From Straminergon stramineum (Eukaryota > Streptophyta > Bryopsida > Hypnales > Calliergonaceae), in contig OY987264.1 of assembly GCA_963920665.1 (NCBI GenBank), positions 29,616,906 to 29,680,905 of the forward strand: a stretch of 64,000 bases of DNA, written 5' to 3'. This document shows, in pieces, positions 1 through 15,600 of this stretch. Positions within the stretch are counted from its first letter, which is position 1. Each line of letters starts with the position of its first letter. The notes under the pieces were generated by a model that searched no databases, was not told the DNA's origin, and was given only the letters and a program-made list of their open reading frames with translations. The translations under genes were made by a program, and so were the position numbers.

Positions 1-655
1 GAACTTAGAATATATGGTGGTCACTAAAATGAGAGTAGTATTTGTAACAAAAACAAGAATGTACACACTTGTCTTCTCCTTAACCTCCTTGGATCTACTT
101 TTTTTGAGATGACTGATTTTTTAGTCTGTGCCCAACCTGAACCCCCAAAAATGAGCTATGAACTACACAAAACCACTCAACTTTGAAAATTCCAAAGGGT
201 AGAGTTTAATGTGGAATTTGATGAAACTACTACCATTAGATTTATAATGGAGTCTATTTGTAGAAATAAGTTTTATTTAAAAAATCTAAATTTGAGAACG
301 AGCAACTTAAAGAAGAGGGGCAATTACTTGAAAATGGTCACTTGGATCATTAGGGGTTACACAAGGTACGAATTGTTGTACTTGTAGCCATAACATAAGC
401 TACAGTTGATATTATGTATTACATAAATAAATCTAAACTACACATAATTACAACCATTTATACCAATGTAGAAATCAAACTCATTTTCTTTACTTTGGAG
501 AGCCTATTCTAAATTTTATTTTTGATATCTTCAATTTTTGTATAAAACTATGGTTTCATTTTTATTTAATTTTATACACCAAAAACCATTTTGAAGAAGA
601 TAATTAAAATAAAAAAATATTTTGAAAATATTATAAATATTTTAAAAGTACGTAC

Positions 656-3600
656 TTCATTATTTGGAATTTGAAGTAAAGACATCTTTTCGTTGATGTG
701 TTCACCTAATCCGTTATTACTTGATGAAGCCATTCCATTACTTAGGGTAACATTTTCACGAACATTTGCCTCATTTTTTCTACAAGTTTCATTATGAATG
801 TTTTTGCCTTCAATAACAAAAATATCTTTACTATTATTTTGTTTGGATTCCTTATGGTCCATAGGCCCAATATTTGATGTTTGTGGCACTAAAAGATTAT
901 AAATAAATGTCCATACAAGTAAAGTTGCCATCTTTTTTAATCACAAACATAGTAAAATTGGTAATTGTTTTAAAATGTCTTTGCACATTTATAACTTAAA
1001 TCTTACTATAAAATTTCATTGTGAAATTTTGATTTTAAAATTTAAAATATTCAATTAAAATTTAATAAAAATGTATTTAAATTCAAATATCAAAATTCAA
1101 ATTATTGATATTTAAAAGTTAATATAATGATGGACAAAATTATGCTATTTATTTTGCAACAAAAAAATATCTTCATATTATTGTAAAATAGTGTTTATCA
1201 AGAAAAATCAAAAGTTAGGCTAAGAAATGAACTTTAGGCCTAAAACTTTTTTTTGGAACAAATGGCTCAAGCCATTGCATTAAAAAACATAGATATAGAA
1301 CAACAACCAAGTCCAACGACATGCCTAAAACTTCTTTCATATCAAGTATAATATCTTTTTTTATGAGTAATTTAAGATAAACTTATTTCATACTACACTT
1401 AAATAATGAGTGCTATTATGTATCAAGATTGTTGTAAGCAAGTACTTAGAGGTTTAGACCGTGGGGTATAGTACAATCTAAGGCCACAAATATATCTTGG
1501 CAACAACCCCTTTTAACTTCTAGACCTCCTCTGAGATTCAAGAATAGTAGACTCAAAGATCCTAGAATAATGGATTCATAGTTACCTCCGATCTTCAATC
1601 AAAAGATTATCTTAGTCTATATTGGACCTTTGTCCTGCTTCTTTACTTGCCATTTTTTAGCTACAATTTTTGACTCATAGCCTTCCATTCATGGACCATC
1701 ACCAAAAGTCAATGGCCTTATCGATTGCCTAAATTGCTTTAGACAACATAATTTTTCAATCCAATTATCTATAAAAATATATTTCAAGTCCATTATATGT
1801 ATACACCTTTACAAAAAAATTCAAAAATAATCCTCAAAATTTACACCATACATGACTCACTAGCCCAAATGATTGTTTGGATCACTTCTATTCCAAAAGT
1901 AAAATCCCCCAAATGAGGAAAGACATCATAAAATTATGAACACAAAGTTGTAGTACAATTTAAGGTATTCAATTCTCTTGCAAAAATTTGAAGCAAAATA
2001 CAACCACAATTCAAAAGGTAACTATAAATCCATTATTCTAGGATCCATTGTAATTGCATTGTTTTTGATATAAATGTTATGTCAAGACATTTATTTAAAT
2101 CAATTGCATGTCATGGTACATGAAGTCTTAACACGCACTCAAGGTACATAAAAATGCTTGATTTGAACTAAGGGCCACTTTGCACTATATTCCAAGACCC
2201 TCATCACTCTAAAATTCCTACACGGCAACACTTTGGAGAGTTTTGGCACCAAAAAAGTAGGACTTGTAGCTCAGTAGGATCTAGCAAAAATAGAGACCAA
2301 TTCGTCAATTCTGGTCCAATTTCCAACTATTGTTTTGATTATTAAATGAGTAGAAAAACACCATATAAAGCATCCTCATGAGCTAAAATTTGGCCTCAAT
2401 TATCCTATGCTAATCTAATGCCAAAAATGCCCCCAAAATGCCTTTTTGACTTTTTGATTTTTTGGTGCATATTATGAGCACTTAGTTGCAATATAAGCTT
2501 ATACAATAGGCAAGTTGGATTTTGAGATGGGACTTTGACCTTCATATTATGAAGTCCCAAGCTCCACATTTAGTATTTTTTTTAACCTTCTACAACCTAA
2601 GGAAGTTGGGATTTGACCTTGAAGAGGAACTTCAAGAATTTGGACTTAGAGCATAATGTTGAGCAACCTTAAACATCTAGCCTTTTAAGTCATAACTAAT
2701 TTGCAAATTTCATCAAAAATTCAAGACATTTTCAATTGTTCAACTTGTATAAAATGAACGTTCAAAGAAAATTATTAAGAATAATAATGTTGAAATACTT
2801 AAAAAGTTAATATAAAGCTAAGAACATTGAAGCTAAATATAAGAATACCAAAAAATACGAATTGATCATAAAATGTACAATCCTTTTTATGCTAGAGACT
2901 TACATTTCAAAATTAAAAATATTACAATTGCTATCAATGAGGTGCAATTTGAAGAGTGTCCTCTTGGTGGAAATTTATCAATTTTGAATGCTAGGGGTTT
3001 TTAATTTCTTTTGGTGGTGATTAGTTCCAATAGTCCTTATCTCCATAGGTTTATCTTCTACTTGAAGGTCAATATATGCATTTAATATTAATATAATTTT
3101 TCAAGTTTATCAAAAGACTGTAGTGCATTGTAACAAAAGAACTTGTATACTAAAACTCGCAAATACCCTATTATTAGTGAAATGTATGTATAATCATTTA
3201 TTCACTTTCCACAATTGATATTCGACAATGACGCTACTACTCAAAAATATCAACTTTCTTGTACGTTGGATTATATTTTATGATCTTCAAATTCTTTATC
3301 ATTGCATGAAAAATGTTGCATATGATGGTATAATACAATGGCATAGCACTTTTGATGAAGTAGTTCAAAATTGAATCTCAAGGGTTGCAAATTTTGAGAT
3401 TCATTATATGATGTGCATTACTTGATTGCATTTTGCTTCAAATTTTGTAGAAGTTGGGATTTGCAAGCTACTATAAGTACGAGTTTTTTTTATGACAATA
3501 CAGCATGAGGCAATGTTTTATTAACTCCTGAAGGACCAAGGCCATTTTTCTATCAAAAAACACTCAAAACTGCCATTTTTGATGCATTCAAACAAGAAAA

Positions 3601-6600
3601 CAAAAAGAATGTTTTTTTTAGAATCTAACCATAGCATCTTGTACTTTACTTGTCTGAGACCAAGTAGTAAAAATTTCATGAAGTTTGACCATACAAATTG
3701 AGAGGTATTAGCATTCAAAGTTGGAATTTTTTTTTGTAAACATTGTCTTGCAATTTCAAATGACTTTGACTGCCTTTTGTTGAATTTTTTTGCACTATGG
3801 ACTTTGAATTTGAAATTTTTTAGGTTAAAGAATTGACTTGATAGTCTAGGAAGAAATTAAAAAAAAACACTCTTGATTTTCATTCTAGAAAAAACTAATT
3901 AGTAGAAGTAGGTCCAAGATTACAAGAAAATCTAAAAGGTTAATAGCTCTAAGATGGGATTGAATCACATTAGTCCCAATGGTGAGGTTGTTTTAGCAAG
4001 AAAATTCAATCTTGTCAAACAATTTTTTTTGAAAAATTATGAAAATGAATCCTATTACTTATTTTTTCAAGAAGATGCTTATATTGCATGAAAAACAAGA
4101 TTGTTAATAACTTTCACATCACTAATCAAAATGGAATGAATCAAAGCTTCAGATGTAGACAAAAATAGAATCTATACGAAAAAGAAATTAATTTCTTTTT
4201 CAAATTTTTGTGGATTTATTTTTCACCCTGCCAAATGAAAATTTGGGCTTTTTGTGGTATAACTTTTGCTCTTGGGCACCAATTGAAATAAAAATTATAT
4301 TTCCACAAAGATAATCAGTTGTTCTATCTTGTGGAAAAGTTTCAAAAAATTTCATGAAAAATTGAGATCATAGGAACTAAACCAAAATCTATTTTGTCCC
4401 CCGAGGAGACAATGGTCATTTAGGGGTTAAACTTGGAAAATGCCAATGGTAAATGCCTTGAGGTGGAGAAACAATTTTTGACAAAGTAGGGCTATCTATG
4501 CTACATGACCACTACCTCCTAAAATGAAAAAAACATCCAAATGTTTCAAATTGAGAACTCTATACCAATAGAATACTTTGTCACAATGCATCATGTACAT
4601 CTAATTTAGAAATTTCATTGATAATAATTGGGCACATTTTCTAAATTTTTAACAAATTTCTTTACAATTAGAAGGATTGTAAATTTTATGATTATAATAT
4701 TTTGGGATTCTTTTCTATATTTATTTTTTACTTTAAATTTTGAAACCTTAGATTGATTACTATGGGTTTGAAAAAGTATAATTTATACTTTTTGTTTCTA
4801 TTATGTGCATTTTGTACAATATATAACCATGTATATATATATACAATTTTTTTTTATGAATTTTGTGAATTAGCTATGGCAAAAAGGATGGATATTGTAG
4901 TGATGTTTCAATGGTGCAAATATCAAAATTTTGTTGCGAAACTAGTGCAAATCAAGGATTTCTATATACCTTGATAAATTGCAATTATTAAAGTATTCAA
5001 TACTTCACATATTACAACTATTGTATTCACACTTTTATAATTTCTTCACTTCTTTTATTATATATAGGGCTTTAGAATACAAAACAATATCCCAAACATT
5101 GATTTAGCCTATTGATTTTTTAAGATGTTGAATACCAACATTTTGCGCTTTAAAAGCTTTATAAATGATTTCATATTGTAAGGATAATAAACTTTAGAAC
5201 ACACTCGAAGGACTTGGAGAAACGCATGTATAATTTTTACTTCATTATTATGACTTGCTATAATGGTGAAAGTCGTGGATACTTATGCACTACAGTACAC
5301 AAAGTCCTACTATGCACTCAAGGTGCTCAAGGTGCTATATTTGCATTAGTTTTGCACTGAAATTTTCATATTTGCACCAAAACCTATATTAGTATATCAC
5401 TAGACCTTTTCACCATAGATAATTCATGACCTTCAATAGACCTTCAAGACAAATCCCCAACCATAATTTGCAAAAAATACACATTTAAAATATAAAATTG
5501 CAATATATGTTTTTTTAGATCCTTAAATTCTATATTAAGATTTTGAACTAGAAAACTAAATATAAAAATTCTAAAATACCAAAACAATATTAAAATTAAA
5601 GACTCAACCCCTTCAATTGTAAAAAAAATATATTAAAAGAATGAAAAATTATTTCAATAGTTCTCAATTAGATCTCTAAATTTAGCGTGCACAACGCTCC
5701 ATGAAAAAACATTATTTTGGTGTAAACTTCCCAATATTTAGCACTTGGAAATTAATTATTTTTTGAATAGTCATGTTGTCTAGGTCACATCCCCTATCTC
5801 TCAATCCTTATTCTCAACCTCCAATTCAATATGCATTTACAATGGACATTTTTCAAGTTTATCAAAACATTATCTATAAATCTATTACGATAAAATTAAA
5901 AATTTGTGTACCTTTGCATGCAAATACCTTTGTAAGGAAAAAAATGGCAAACACTTTTAGATTTTCTTGTATGAAAAGAGTAATTGAGAATGATTTGAAT
6001 TAGAATTCTAAATAACAAATTATACCTAGAAAATGTTTATATTTGGTCTTGTCAATGAAACTATCTATGTGTTTTGATTATTTTCCTGGAGTTACTAACA
6101 AATTCAACAACTAAACATTCAAAAATCAATTGAATAGATATTTTTAAAATTATATTGTGAAATTAGTTCTATTCATTTTCTCAAAAAATTAATCAATATA
6201 TTTCTAAATAGTAATAGAAAGTAGAATGATATTCTAGTAATAAAGCTATAAAAGTGACATAGTAATAATTAAAATTTGAATGCAATTGTAATTGATCCTA
6301 TTTTTTTTTAAATATTTTATAGACAATTTTGTAATATGAAAATTCATGAATGCATACAATTTTTAAAATTCTTTCAAGATAATATAGACTATCGAGAAAG
6401 ATATATTAGTAAATAGGTGGTAATGTTATGCTTTATTATTATTATTAAAGGATTTTTTCAATTATATTATATATTTTTGGAAAATATTTATCAAATATAT
6501 AATTATAAATATCTTTCAGTTTGTATCTTAAAATATGTATAGAAACCTACCCACATTCCAAAAGATACATATGCCACTCCATTTAATGAACATGGTAAAT

Positions 6601-9600
6601 TTTTACCAAATAGATTATCATCTTCTTTACAAATGCCAGGAATCAATACGAAAGGAATATTTCCAGTGTTTCCTATGTATTAATAAAAAAATTCATTTAG
6701 TGAAAAGTTAATATTTCAATTAATATCAAAATTATTATGTATTGGTCTGCTAAGATACCTCCATACACAATTATTAAAAGCAAAGTTTTTGAAAAGATTA
6801 CAAATTCATTTAGTACAACATTTAAAAATATGAATGCATTGCATTTTTAGAAGTCCTTGTAATATAAATAATCATAATATTAATCCCTAATTGTTCAAGG
6901 CCTTTTTGAGCTTATTGGAATTTTCTTTAAATTGAACAAAAATCCAACATTTCGATAAGTTTTATCAATTCTATTGGAATTGAAATTGTACAAATTCAAA
7001 TTAGACATGTCAAAGAGCACATGGTAAAAGGAAACACAACAATATCACTTAGGGATTGAAAGATTATAATGTTTGATCATGAAGGTGTTAAAGTTGTGAA
7101 ATTAATTTGAAGACTTTAAATCTTCTTTTTACATGACAAACCTAAAAACTTGGTCATCAAAAGATATAAGCTTAAAAAAACATGATTGTCTTGTATAAAT
7201 CCAATCAATTTATAGCTTTTCAAAATCTACTCTACAATTTTTTAAATGAATTTCTAATGTGGTTTTTTCTCTAGGATCTAGTGTATTTGAGGCTCATTTC
7301 AAAAAGCCTTTGACACTAGAAATTTAAGATTTACAATAAACAATTGTGCACAAAATCTTGAATAGAAAAATCATAATCATTTATTTTCAAAATTGTATTT
7401 TGATTCTAAACCTAGATTTCAAAAAGAGTTTTTGAAAAATATAAACTACTAAAAATAATAACTTGGTAAGGTTTTATTTAACTTCAATGTTTTGTCAACA
7501 CCCAAATTTGGTGCCATGGGCATTTTAGGGGTTAAAAAAACCCAATAACAAATTGAATTTTTTTATAAAAAATATGCAAGTTATTTGTGTATTTGAAAAA
7601 CACGATTTTTTTTCTATATACATTATAGAAATGCTATAAAATAATTGCAATTATATAATGCATCTTTTTTACACATTTTTTTTATATGAGTTTATTAGTT
7701 TTTTTTGTTTTTATTCTTAATCTATAATTTACTCAAATCTCAAAATTCCATTTCAACCTTATTCTACATGATTTTCTAATACCTTTGAGGTACATCTGAA
7801 ATTAATTGCAATGCCTACATATTTTATTTAAACTATAAAACAAATCTTGGTAAGACATTTATTTTAGGAAAATACATTGAATAGAAAGATACACAATGAA
7901 AATTAAGATACTAAAATAGGCCAAGGAAAAACAACCATTGAAGAGAATCAATAAAACAATAGAGACATGAAGCTAGTACAAAGAAACTAATTAAGTAAAA
8001 TTATAATTTTAGAAAAAATAGGAACTTATAGTGATCTTAAAACACCTAAGAGAATACATTTAATAGAAGAAAGGATGTAGATAATGGTTTTGGAAACAAA
8101 AACAAGACTAATTTGGAATCTATATCATATTCTTTATACTCAGTGGTACTTTTCAATATTTTTCACTATGCCCAGATACCCTTGACTCACCATCATTATT
8201 CACAAAAGTACCTCATTGCCATGGATCACTTATATATTTATATTGTGTTGTATAGATCAAATAACTACAACATTGTATTAAATCAATGATCTTCACTCAA
8301 TAGTGTCAAACCTTCAATGTCTAGAATTATTGGTATCAATAGGTAATAGTAATAGTAATTCTATAGAATAAAAACAAAAAAAATCCATTGTTAGGTTTCC
8401 AAAACAATATTTAAGGTTGTGAAAATGATTGGTTTAACAATCTAAATGGATTTTTGAAAAAAAAAAAGGGACATACATTGGATTCGTGTTAATCAAAATA
8501 ATTTGAAAGTGATATAGATTTCCTTTGAAACAAAATTGATTAAAAACTCAAATTTCTATTTAGACATTATGATTCTATTGTGGAAATTTAAAAACGTTAT
8601 ATTTGAAACAATATATTGTCTTCAAACCATTGAGCTAGTATAATTCATTGCAATCAAATTAAAATTTACTTAGGAATTTAAAAAAAATAAAATGGAGTGA
8701 TACACTTAAGCCATATTTGTGATTTTTATTATGATATTTGGCATGAATTGTAAGCCTCTTGTTTATGATATGTGTATACATATAAAAAAATTCAATATTT
8801 CAATTTCTTAAGTTTTATATTTAATTTATGCTAAGTGAAAATTATATCATAGAAATCATTTTCAAATTGACAATAAAACATTTCTACAATAAGAAATAGT
8901 AACAACAAAGTTTTAACTCACACTTTCACTTGTTATTAGTAGATTTAAATTAAGTTAGTAAAATTATTAATACTTGAAAATATGTGTACAAAAACCTGTT
9001 GCACAACATGCAATAGTGACATTTTTCAACTCAAATGAAGGTCTTGTATACTTAACAACAATGAGGCCAATAGATGCTCCTATTGCAAAACTTAAGACTA
9101 CATTTAATGGCATAAACCACCTACAAAACATTAAAAATGATTTGAAAAATTCTTGTATAGTATTTATACACATAAAATTGTTTTAAGTTGTTGATGAAAT
9201 AATTGGCTAATTAAATCCACACTTGAACTTTGAATATTTTAATGTTTTGATATTTATTAAATATTTATCATATAAAATTTTGAATTTTGCATACATGAAC
9301 TGAATATTTTTAAATAATTGATTTCTAAATTATTATAATTTATCCCTTTTTTAAAGGCAAAGCATATTATAAAAGGGTGACTTCCCTTTGTTCATCCTAG
9401 ATTATTTCAGGACTATTGCATAAATATTTTTCTCCAATGGACATAAAAATTTAAAATGACATCAATCATTTAATTGGCAAGAATAACGTCTATGCTTCTT
9501 CTTAATAGCATTTCAATGCCTAGATTTTCCACGAGCTTAATAGACTTACAAAAGAGTGTAAAACATACAAATGTTGTAAAGTAGATTGAAATTAATCTAC

Positions 9601-12600
9601 CATCTACTTGAAGGTAATGGCATCTAAATTGGTTATACAATTACGAGTGAGATCCAACTTCAAACCTTTAGAACCAAAGTATATTGGTCATGTGAACGAT
9701 ACTCCTACAAAACATCAAAATACAATAACAATTGTAATTACTAATACCAAATACTTGAACCAATCTTCTAGCATCTCTCCGATATCTACATTACAAACTC
9801 TTCTTTGTCTTCTCTACTAACATATTTCACACAACTTCAATACTTCTACTATCTAGTATCTACTCACCAATGTTCATGTAAAAAATCTAGTTCTCAAAGC
9901 ATTGCTCACATTCATTAATGGACTAGCCATGAATTGATACATCCACCTCAAAAAAGAAAAATAATGCAGGGTAAACACTTCATTGGGTTGGGCTTGCAAC
10001 ATAGTAAAATTCAAAAAATCTCACAACATTCATATTTTTTGACCCATGATGTTATGAAAAATCATTGCCTTACTCACTTTCTTTCAAAGACAAACATTCT
10101 AGCCTATTTTCAAGCAGACACAATGACCTACAAAGAACCCACTTGTCCACCATTTAAGTAGAAAAATTTCATTGGATCAAATGCTTTATACAACCTTTGT
10201 AGTTTGTATGCACCATTTACCACCCCCATTTGGAAACCATACTTTATCCTAAAAAATTTCCATTCTACAAGTGCTAGAGTCATATCTATAGCCAATTCCA
10301 CATACTTTTTGTTAACTCTATCCATAACCAACGAAAATGGCAAAAATTACACTATTCTACTACTCCCTCCGTTTTGAAATAGTATATCCATTCTCAATGC
10401 AATCGCCACTAAGAATGGATACACTATTTCCAAATAGAGGGAGTAATAGGATCAACCTCCCATTTTACCTCCCATTCCTCTACCACTATACAATATGTCT
10501 CCTATACTAAAATGTTTCCTATAATATAGTTTCTATACAAATGGTTCCTTTATTCCACTAGAGAATCATCACTAGGTTCTAACAATTGGGTACTATAAAA
10601 TGGCAGGATATAGAACCTACAACTTTGCAAGCAAACAATTTCATTGTCTTTGGTAAAAAAAAGACAACTGCTTGCTCAAAGACAATTACAAACATATTCA
10701 TCCCTCATTCATTGACATATACAAAGACAATTACTCTCCTCCACAAAGAACTCCCTCCACCAGCCCCATCAAATTTCTTTAAGCTTACTTGAAGAAACAA
10801 GACATTCAAAACAATAATTTGTTCGTTGATAACTTCTCCAACATTAACAAATGAACTAAGAAATCTAACTTTAATGCCAAAGTCCATATAATTTATGGAA
10901 AAATTCACATACATCAAATCACTCACTTCACGTTATAGTCAATACATGTGTCAAGCTCAAAAGTATTTATTTTGGCCCAACTAATATCGTCCTTCCATCA
11001 CATGTATTTTCTGCAACTAAAATCAAGTAGACACTTGGCTACTCATATGCTTTTGTAGTTCTTATCTTCACATCAAAGTCATACTAACAAAATACTTCAA
11101 AGACACAAGAAAGCACTCTATAAAAGTCTAAAACAAATCCATTCTTGCAACACTTCAAGATGTTATTTACTTAGGACTATAAGCATATTTGAAGACAAGC
11201 TATCAAATCACAAAGTCCCCAATTGGTTTTATCCATGCATACATATGAACACTACCAATTGCCTCTGTAAACCACAATTACGTCCATATATTCAATGTGT
11301 CTGAACAACCCCATTCAAAACAATTGATCCTCCTTCACAATATATTAAGATCCAGTAATGACAAATACTTCACTAACACAATTGACTTGGAATTTCCAAG
11401 GGTCATTCACTGCCATCACTAGAGGCAACTATGATATAACTCATTCTATCTCCTCCAAAAGTTCCAAATATTTCATCTTGACTCAAGCATCCTTAGATCA
11501 TCAATATCAAAATTCCTTTTCAAAATTAATAGCATTGTTACTAAATACTCTACTCACATATCACTATACAATTGCAAATGAGAAAACCTTCAAATATTTC
11601 CCTCCTATTGAATTTATACTAACTATTTCCTTACACCTACAACCAAACACACTCACTTCATTTTCATAACATAGATGAAATCCTCAAAAATTCATCCAAC
11701 TCCTTCATTTAACATCCATATTTCCCTAAAAAACTTTCCACTCACTTAACAACAATCACAATTACCAAGTATCACCCCAACCCTACTTCTCTACCCCATC
11801 TCTACAATATAAATCATTGTCTAGACCAATAGTTAGAAATGAATCTCACTTCCAACATAGTTATATGACATAATTGTACTTGTACTAACTCTTTGTAGAT
11901 GATCGTGGAGTCTAATGCGAACAAACTCTTCATTTATACCAGCTACTTAATATTAGTTCCTCTCTCTTTTAATTTTTTGTTAGTTTTAATTTAACCATAT
12001 TAGTTTCAATGTAATTTGTATTAGCCAAACTATTGGAGTCATTTTTCTATTGAGTGTCAATGTTATAAATAAAAATTAAGAAAATATTAGAATTAAATAA
12101 TTTGTATCTATTATATATCTACTTGTCGAACCTAGTTGTCACGGTTGACATTCCGTGCCAAATGATTAATTCAAGTTCACAAATGTAATCAGGTAGATGC
12201 CTAAGCCTATAAAAAAAATTTATTTAACTTTATTTTTTAAAATGAAATCCTACAAACTTTGGCATCCGTTCTTGCAAATAAATTTTTTGCCAACCTTGAT
12301 GGCTAGTTGCCCAAGTGTATTTGTTGAGACCTCTACAAGCCAAAGTGTATTTGATATTGTTGGAGACCTACAGTTGCTAGCATGTGAGCCTAGGATCTTG
12401 AGCCCATGAGCTTAGAAGCCTAGGCTCCTATGTTTCTAGTACCTATATTATAGGTACCTTCCATAGTTATAGGATGTTTATAATTATAGGTGTCTATATT
12501 GTAGGTACCTATGTTATAAGCACCTTCGTTGGTTATAGGATGTTCATATTATAGGTGTCTATGTTGTAGGTACCTATGTTATAAGCACCTTCTATGGTTA

Positions 12601-15600
12601 TAGGTGTCTATGTTGTAAGTACCTATGTTATGAGCACCTTCCATGGTTTTAGTATATTTGCATTATAGGTACCTACGTTACAAGCACCTTACATGATTAT
12701 ATGATAATCATATTATAAGTATATACGATATAAACACCTTCAATAGTTGTAGAATATCTACTTACACCTAGGCTCAAGGCTCATTGGCTCGCATTTCTAG
12801 GCTCACATGCTAGCACTGTTGGTCGGAGATCTCTTGGCAAGGGGATGTGCATAGAGTATGTTTTGTGTAGTGGAAGATGACAAGCCTCAAAGATTTAGCA
12901 TCTAAATTTAATTAGAAAAAAATAAAAGTAAATTCCCTTTAAAATTCATCAACTTCATTGTTTCTTTTACTTTATAATTTTAGCATATTGAAGGTAGGAT
13001 GATCCATTGTGGTCCCTTTTTTTCTGTTTATATTTAAGTTTCATGGACTTACAATCTTTGGGCAAAAGAATGACAAATTAGAGAAAATTCCACATCTATT
13101 TTGGTCTACACATTTTTGAAAAAAGAATGCATAATGGACGGTAAAAGCAAAACACATAGTCCATTTGGAAGCTAATGTGATTTTATTGATTTGAAAGAGT
13201 CCATTAAATTCTCAAAATTGTGGAATAATGAATGAATCTTTTTCATTTGTATAAATCACAAGGTTTTATTTAGTGAAATCATCAAATGGTCACTTTTCAA
13301 TCCAATTATAACCCTATCAACCTCAATTCTACACTTTCTATAGAAATGTGGCCCTACACACAATTTTCATCAAATTAAAATGCAATGGAGCCAAATAGTG
13401 TACAACAACAATATGGTTTGTAATTGGGCTAAGAGACTAGAATATGTTACACAATATATCTATAAATATTGACATAGGACATTATAAATGCAACTTAATT
13501 TATCATCACCTAAAATTATAAAAGATGAAATTAAAGGTTCCTTCAATCTTTTTCAACCCTATCCTATATATTGCTTTATATCAACCAATAATATATTTCA
13601 TATTTATTATATATCATGAGCTCAAAGATAGGTCCCACAAGTTACAACACAAGTGATTTACATAGTCTTCATTTTTAAACAAAAGAGACTAATTTGCATA
13701 GAGTATTAGAAAATTTGCACATTCTACAACAAAGGGTTGAGTATAGAATTATAGATAATACTAATAGAAATGTGGCAACAAAGTAGGCAAGATATTGGAC
13801 ATCAAAGATTTTTCATCTAAAATTGAGTAAGATAAAAGAAAAAGAATTAAATAAAAAAATGTTATAGTTTTAGCAAGCTCAATAAAATAAACATATTTTC
13901 AAAACTCAATTATAACTATAGAATCTCATCATTATTTCCATATGTAATAAAAAAGAATAGTTTTCAATTCAAACCAAAAAATACCTTTGAAAAAGCATCT
14001 AAATAATGCTAAAGACAAAGTTTGTATTAAAACCAACAAAAAAACATCTTTTTAATTTTAATCTTCACAAAAAATTAATTGGTCTAAAAATATGAAAAGA
14101 TTTGCAATCAAACTTTTGTATACAATTTTAGCAATAAAAAACTTACACATTAATGAAAGCTAAGGATAAAAATCATTAATTTATGATTATTTGGTTATTT
14201 TATATAATACCTATATTAGCTATAATACTATAATATGTTATTTGAAAAAAATAAAAATAAAAAACTTCTCGTTCTTGTTTTCATATCTATTCTGAATTTA
14301 ATACTAACCAAGTAACAATTGAATATAAAAACAATAACTATAACATATTATTTTCATGTCGATTATAATTTCTTGTTGTAAAAACTTGTATACAATTTAG
14401 ATGATATTACCAGATTATATAAATATTTAACTATTTTATTGATTATGCATTTGATTTTTTTCCTCAAAATTTTTTATTTCTATTTTTCATCAGAATTGTA
14501 TTCTATATGTTTATACATGGATATATAAATATTTTCACATACACATGTACATATATTTTTTTAAATGATTAGACATCCAATAGAAAAATCTATATTTTTC
14601 TAAATTGTTAACATATTTAGAAAGTATTGATATTACAATATTAAAAAAATCTATAGATATTTATCCAAGTTTTGAATGAACATATGATTTTTATTCTTCA
14701 GGCTTAACATTATCTAGCTACTTTGATACAAAATTTGAAAATATTATGAAATTGATACTTTATAATATATATTTTTTGGTCCAAAAGCCTAGGTCTTTCG
14801 AATTGGCCAAAAGATAAAAAGACATGAAGTTTAGTTTGAAAAAAAAATAGAGACTATTTTTTGCTTTCCATTTTTAGGCACAAAGCATGCCTAATTGACT
14901 CTATATTTTGTTGTGCCTAGTGCAAAAAAAGCGCAACAATATCTATATTTTTTGGGCTCGTAGTTTTTGGGGGTGAGATTAAAGTATGAGATACAAAATT
15001 TACATTTAGAACTTTGGATTATTTGATAATTTACATATTTTACATTCACTTCATTGTCAAAATTGTATTCAAAATGAATGTACATGAATTCTAATATATA
15101 GATTTGCATAGTTCTACATTCTCAATCATAAGCAAATTCATTCAAAGAATATTGAATTACACAATAACAAAGTTTTTAATTTAGAGTGTAATGACACACA
15201 AAAAATCAAAATCATGTTGTACATAAATTCAATCATCAAATATGACCTTCAAAAAAATAAGCATGTCAAAGGTGTTCAACTTTAGTTAGAAAAAAATATG
15301 TGAACACCAATCTTGGCAAAAAATAATTTAAATTTAAAGAAATTATGTCATTTTAAATGATTACAAAATATTTGATATGATGGATGACTATTTCTAATTT
15401 AAAATACTCTATTGACTTCCTTTGAAGCAAGATATAAATATTTTGTCAACATTCATGCATACTTTCTAAATTTTTGAAGTTGAGTTATGATCAAATTATA
15501 ATATGCAAAATGATAACTGAGATAATGTTAGAAGATTTATGCACAAAAGTTTGAAATTTTTTTATACCTCAAATTATAATTCATATAGTTATACTGAATT

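Noticed and set aside
1..356. A further TTAA element ending at TTAGGGG-TTAC (about 351-360)
   Set aside because: The right terminus is plausible, but the only candidate left end (TTAACCTCCTTGG at 80) is too weak to call.
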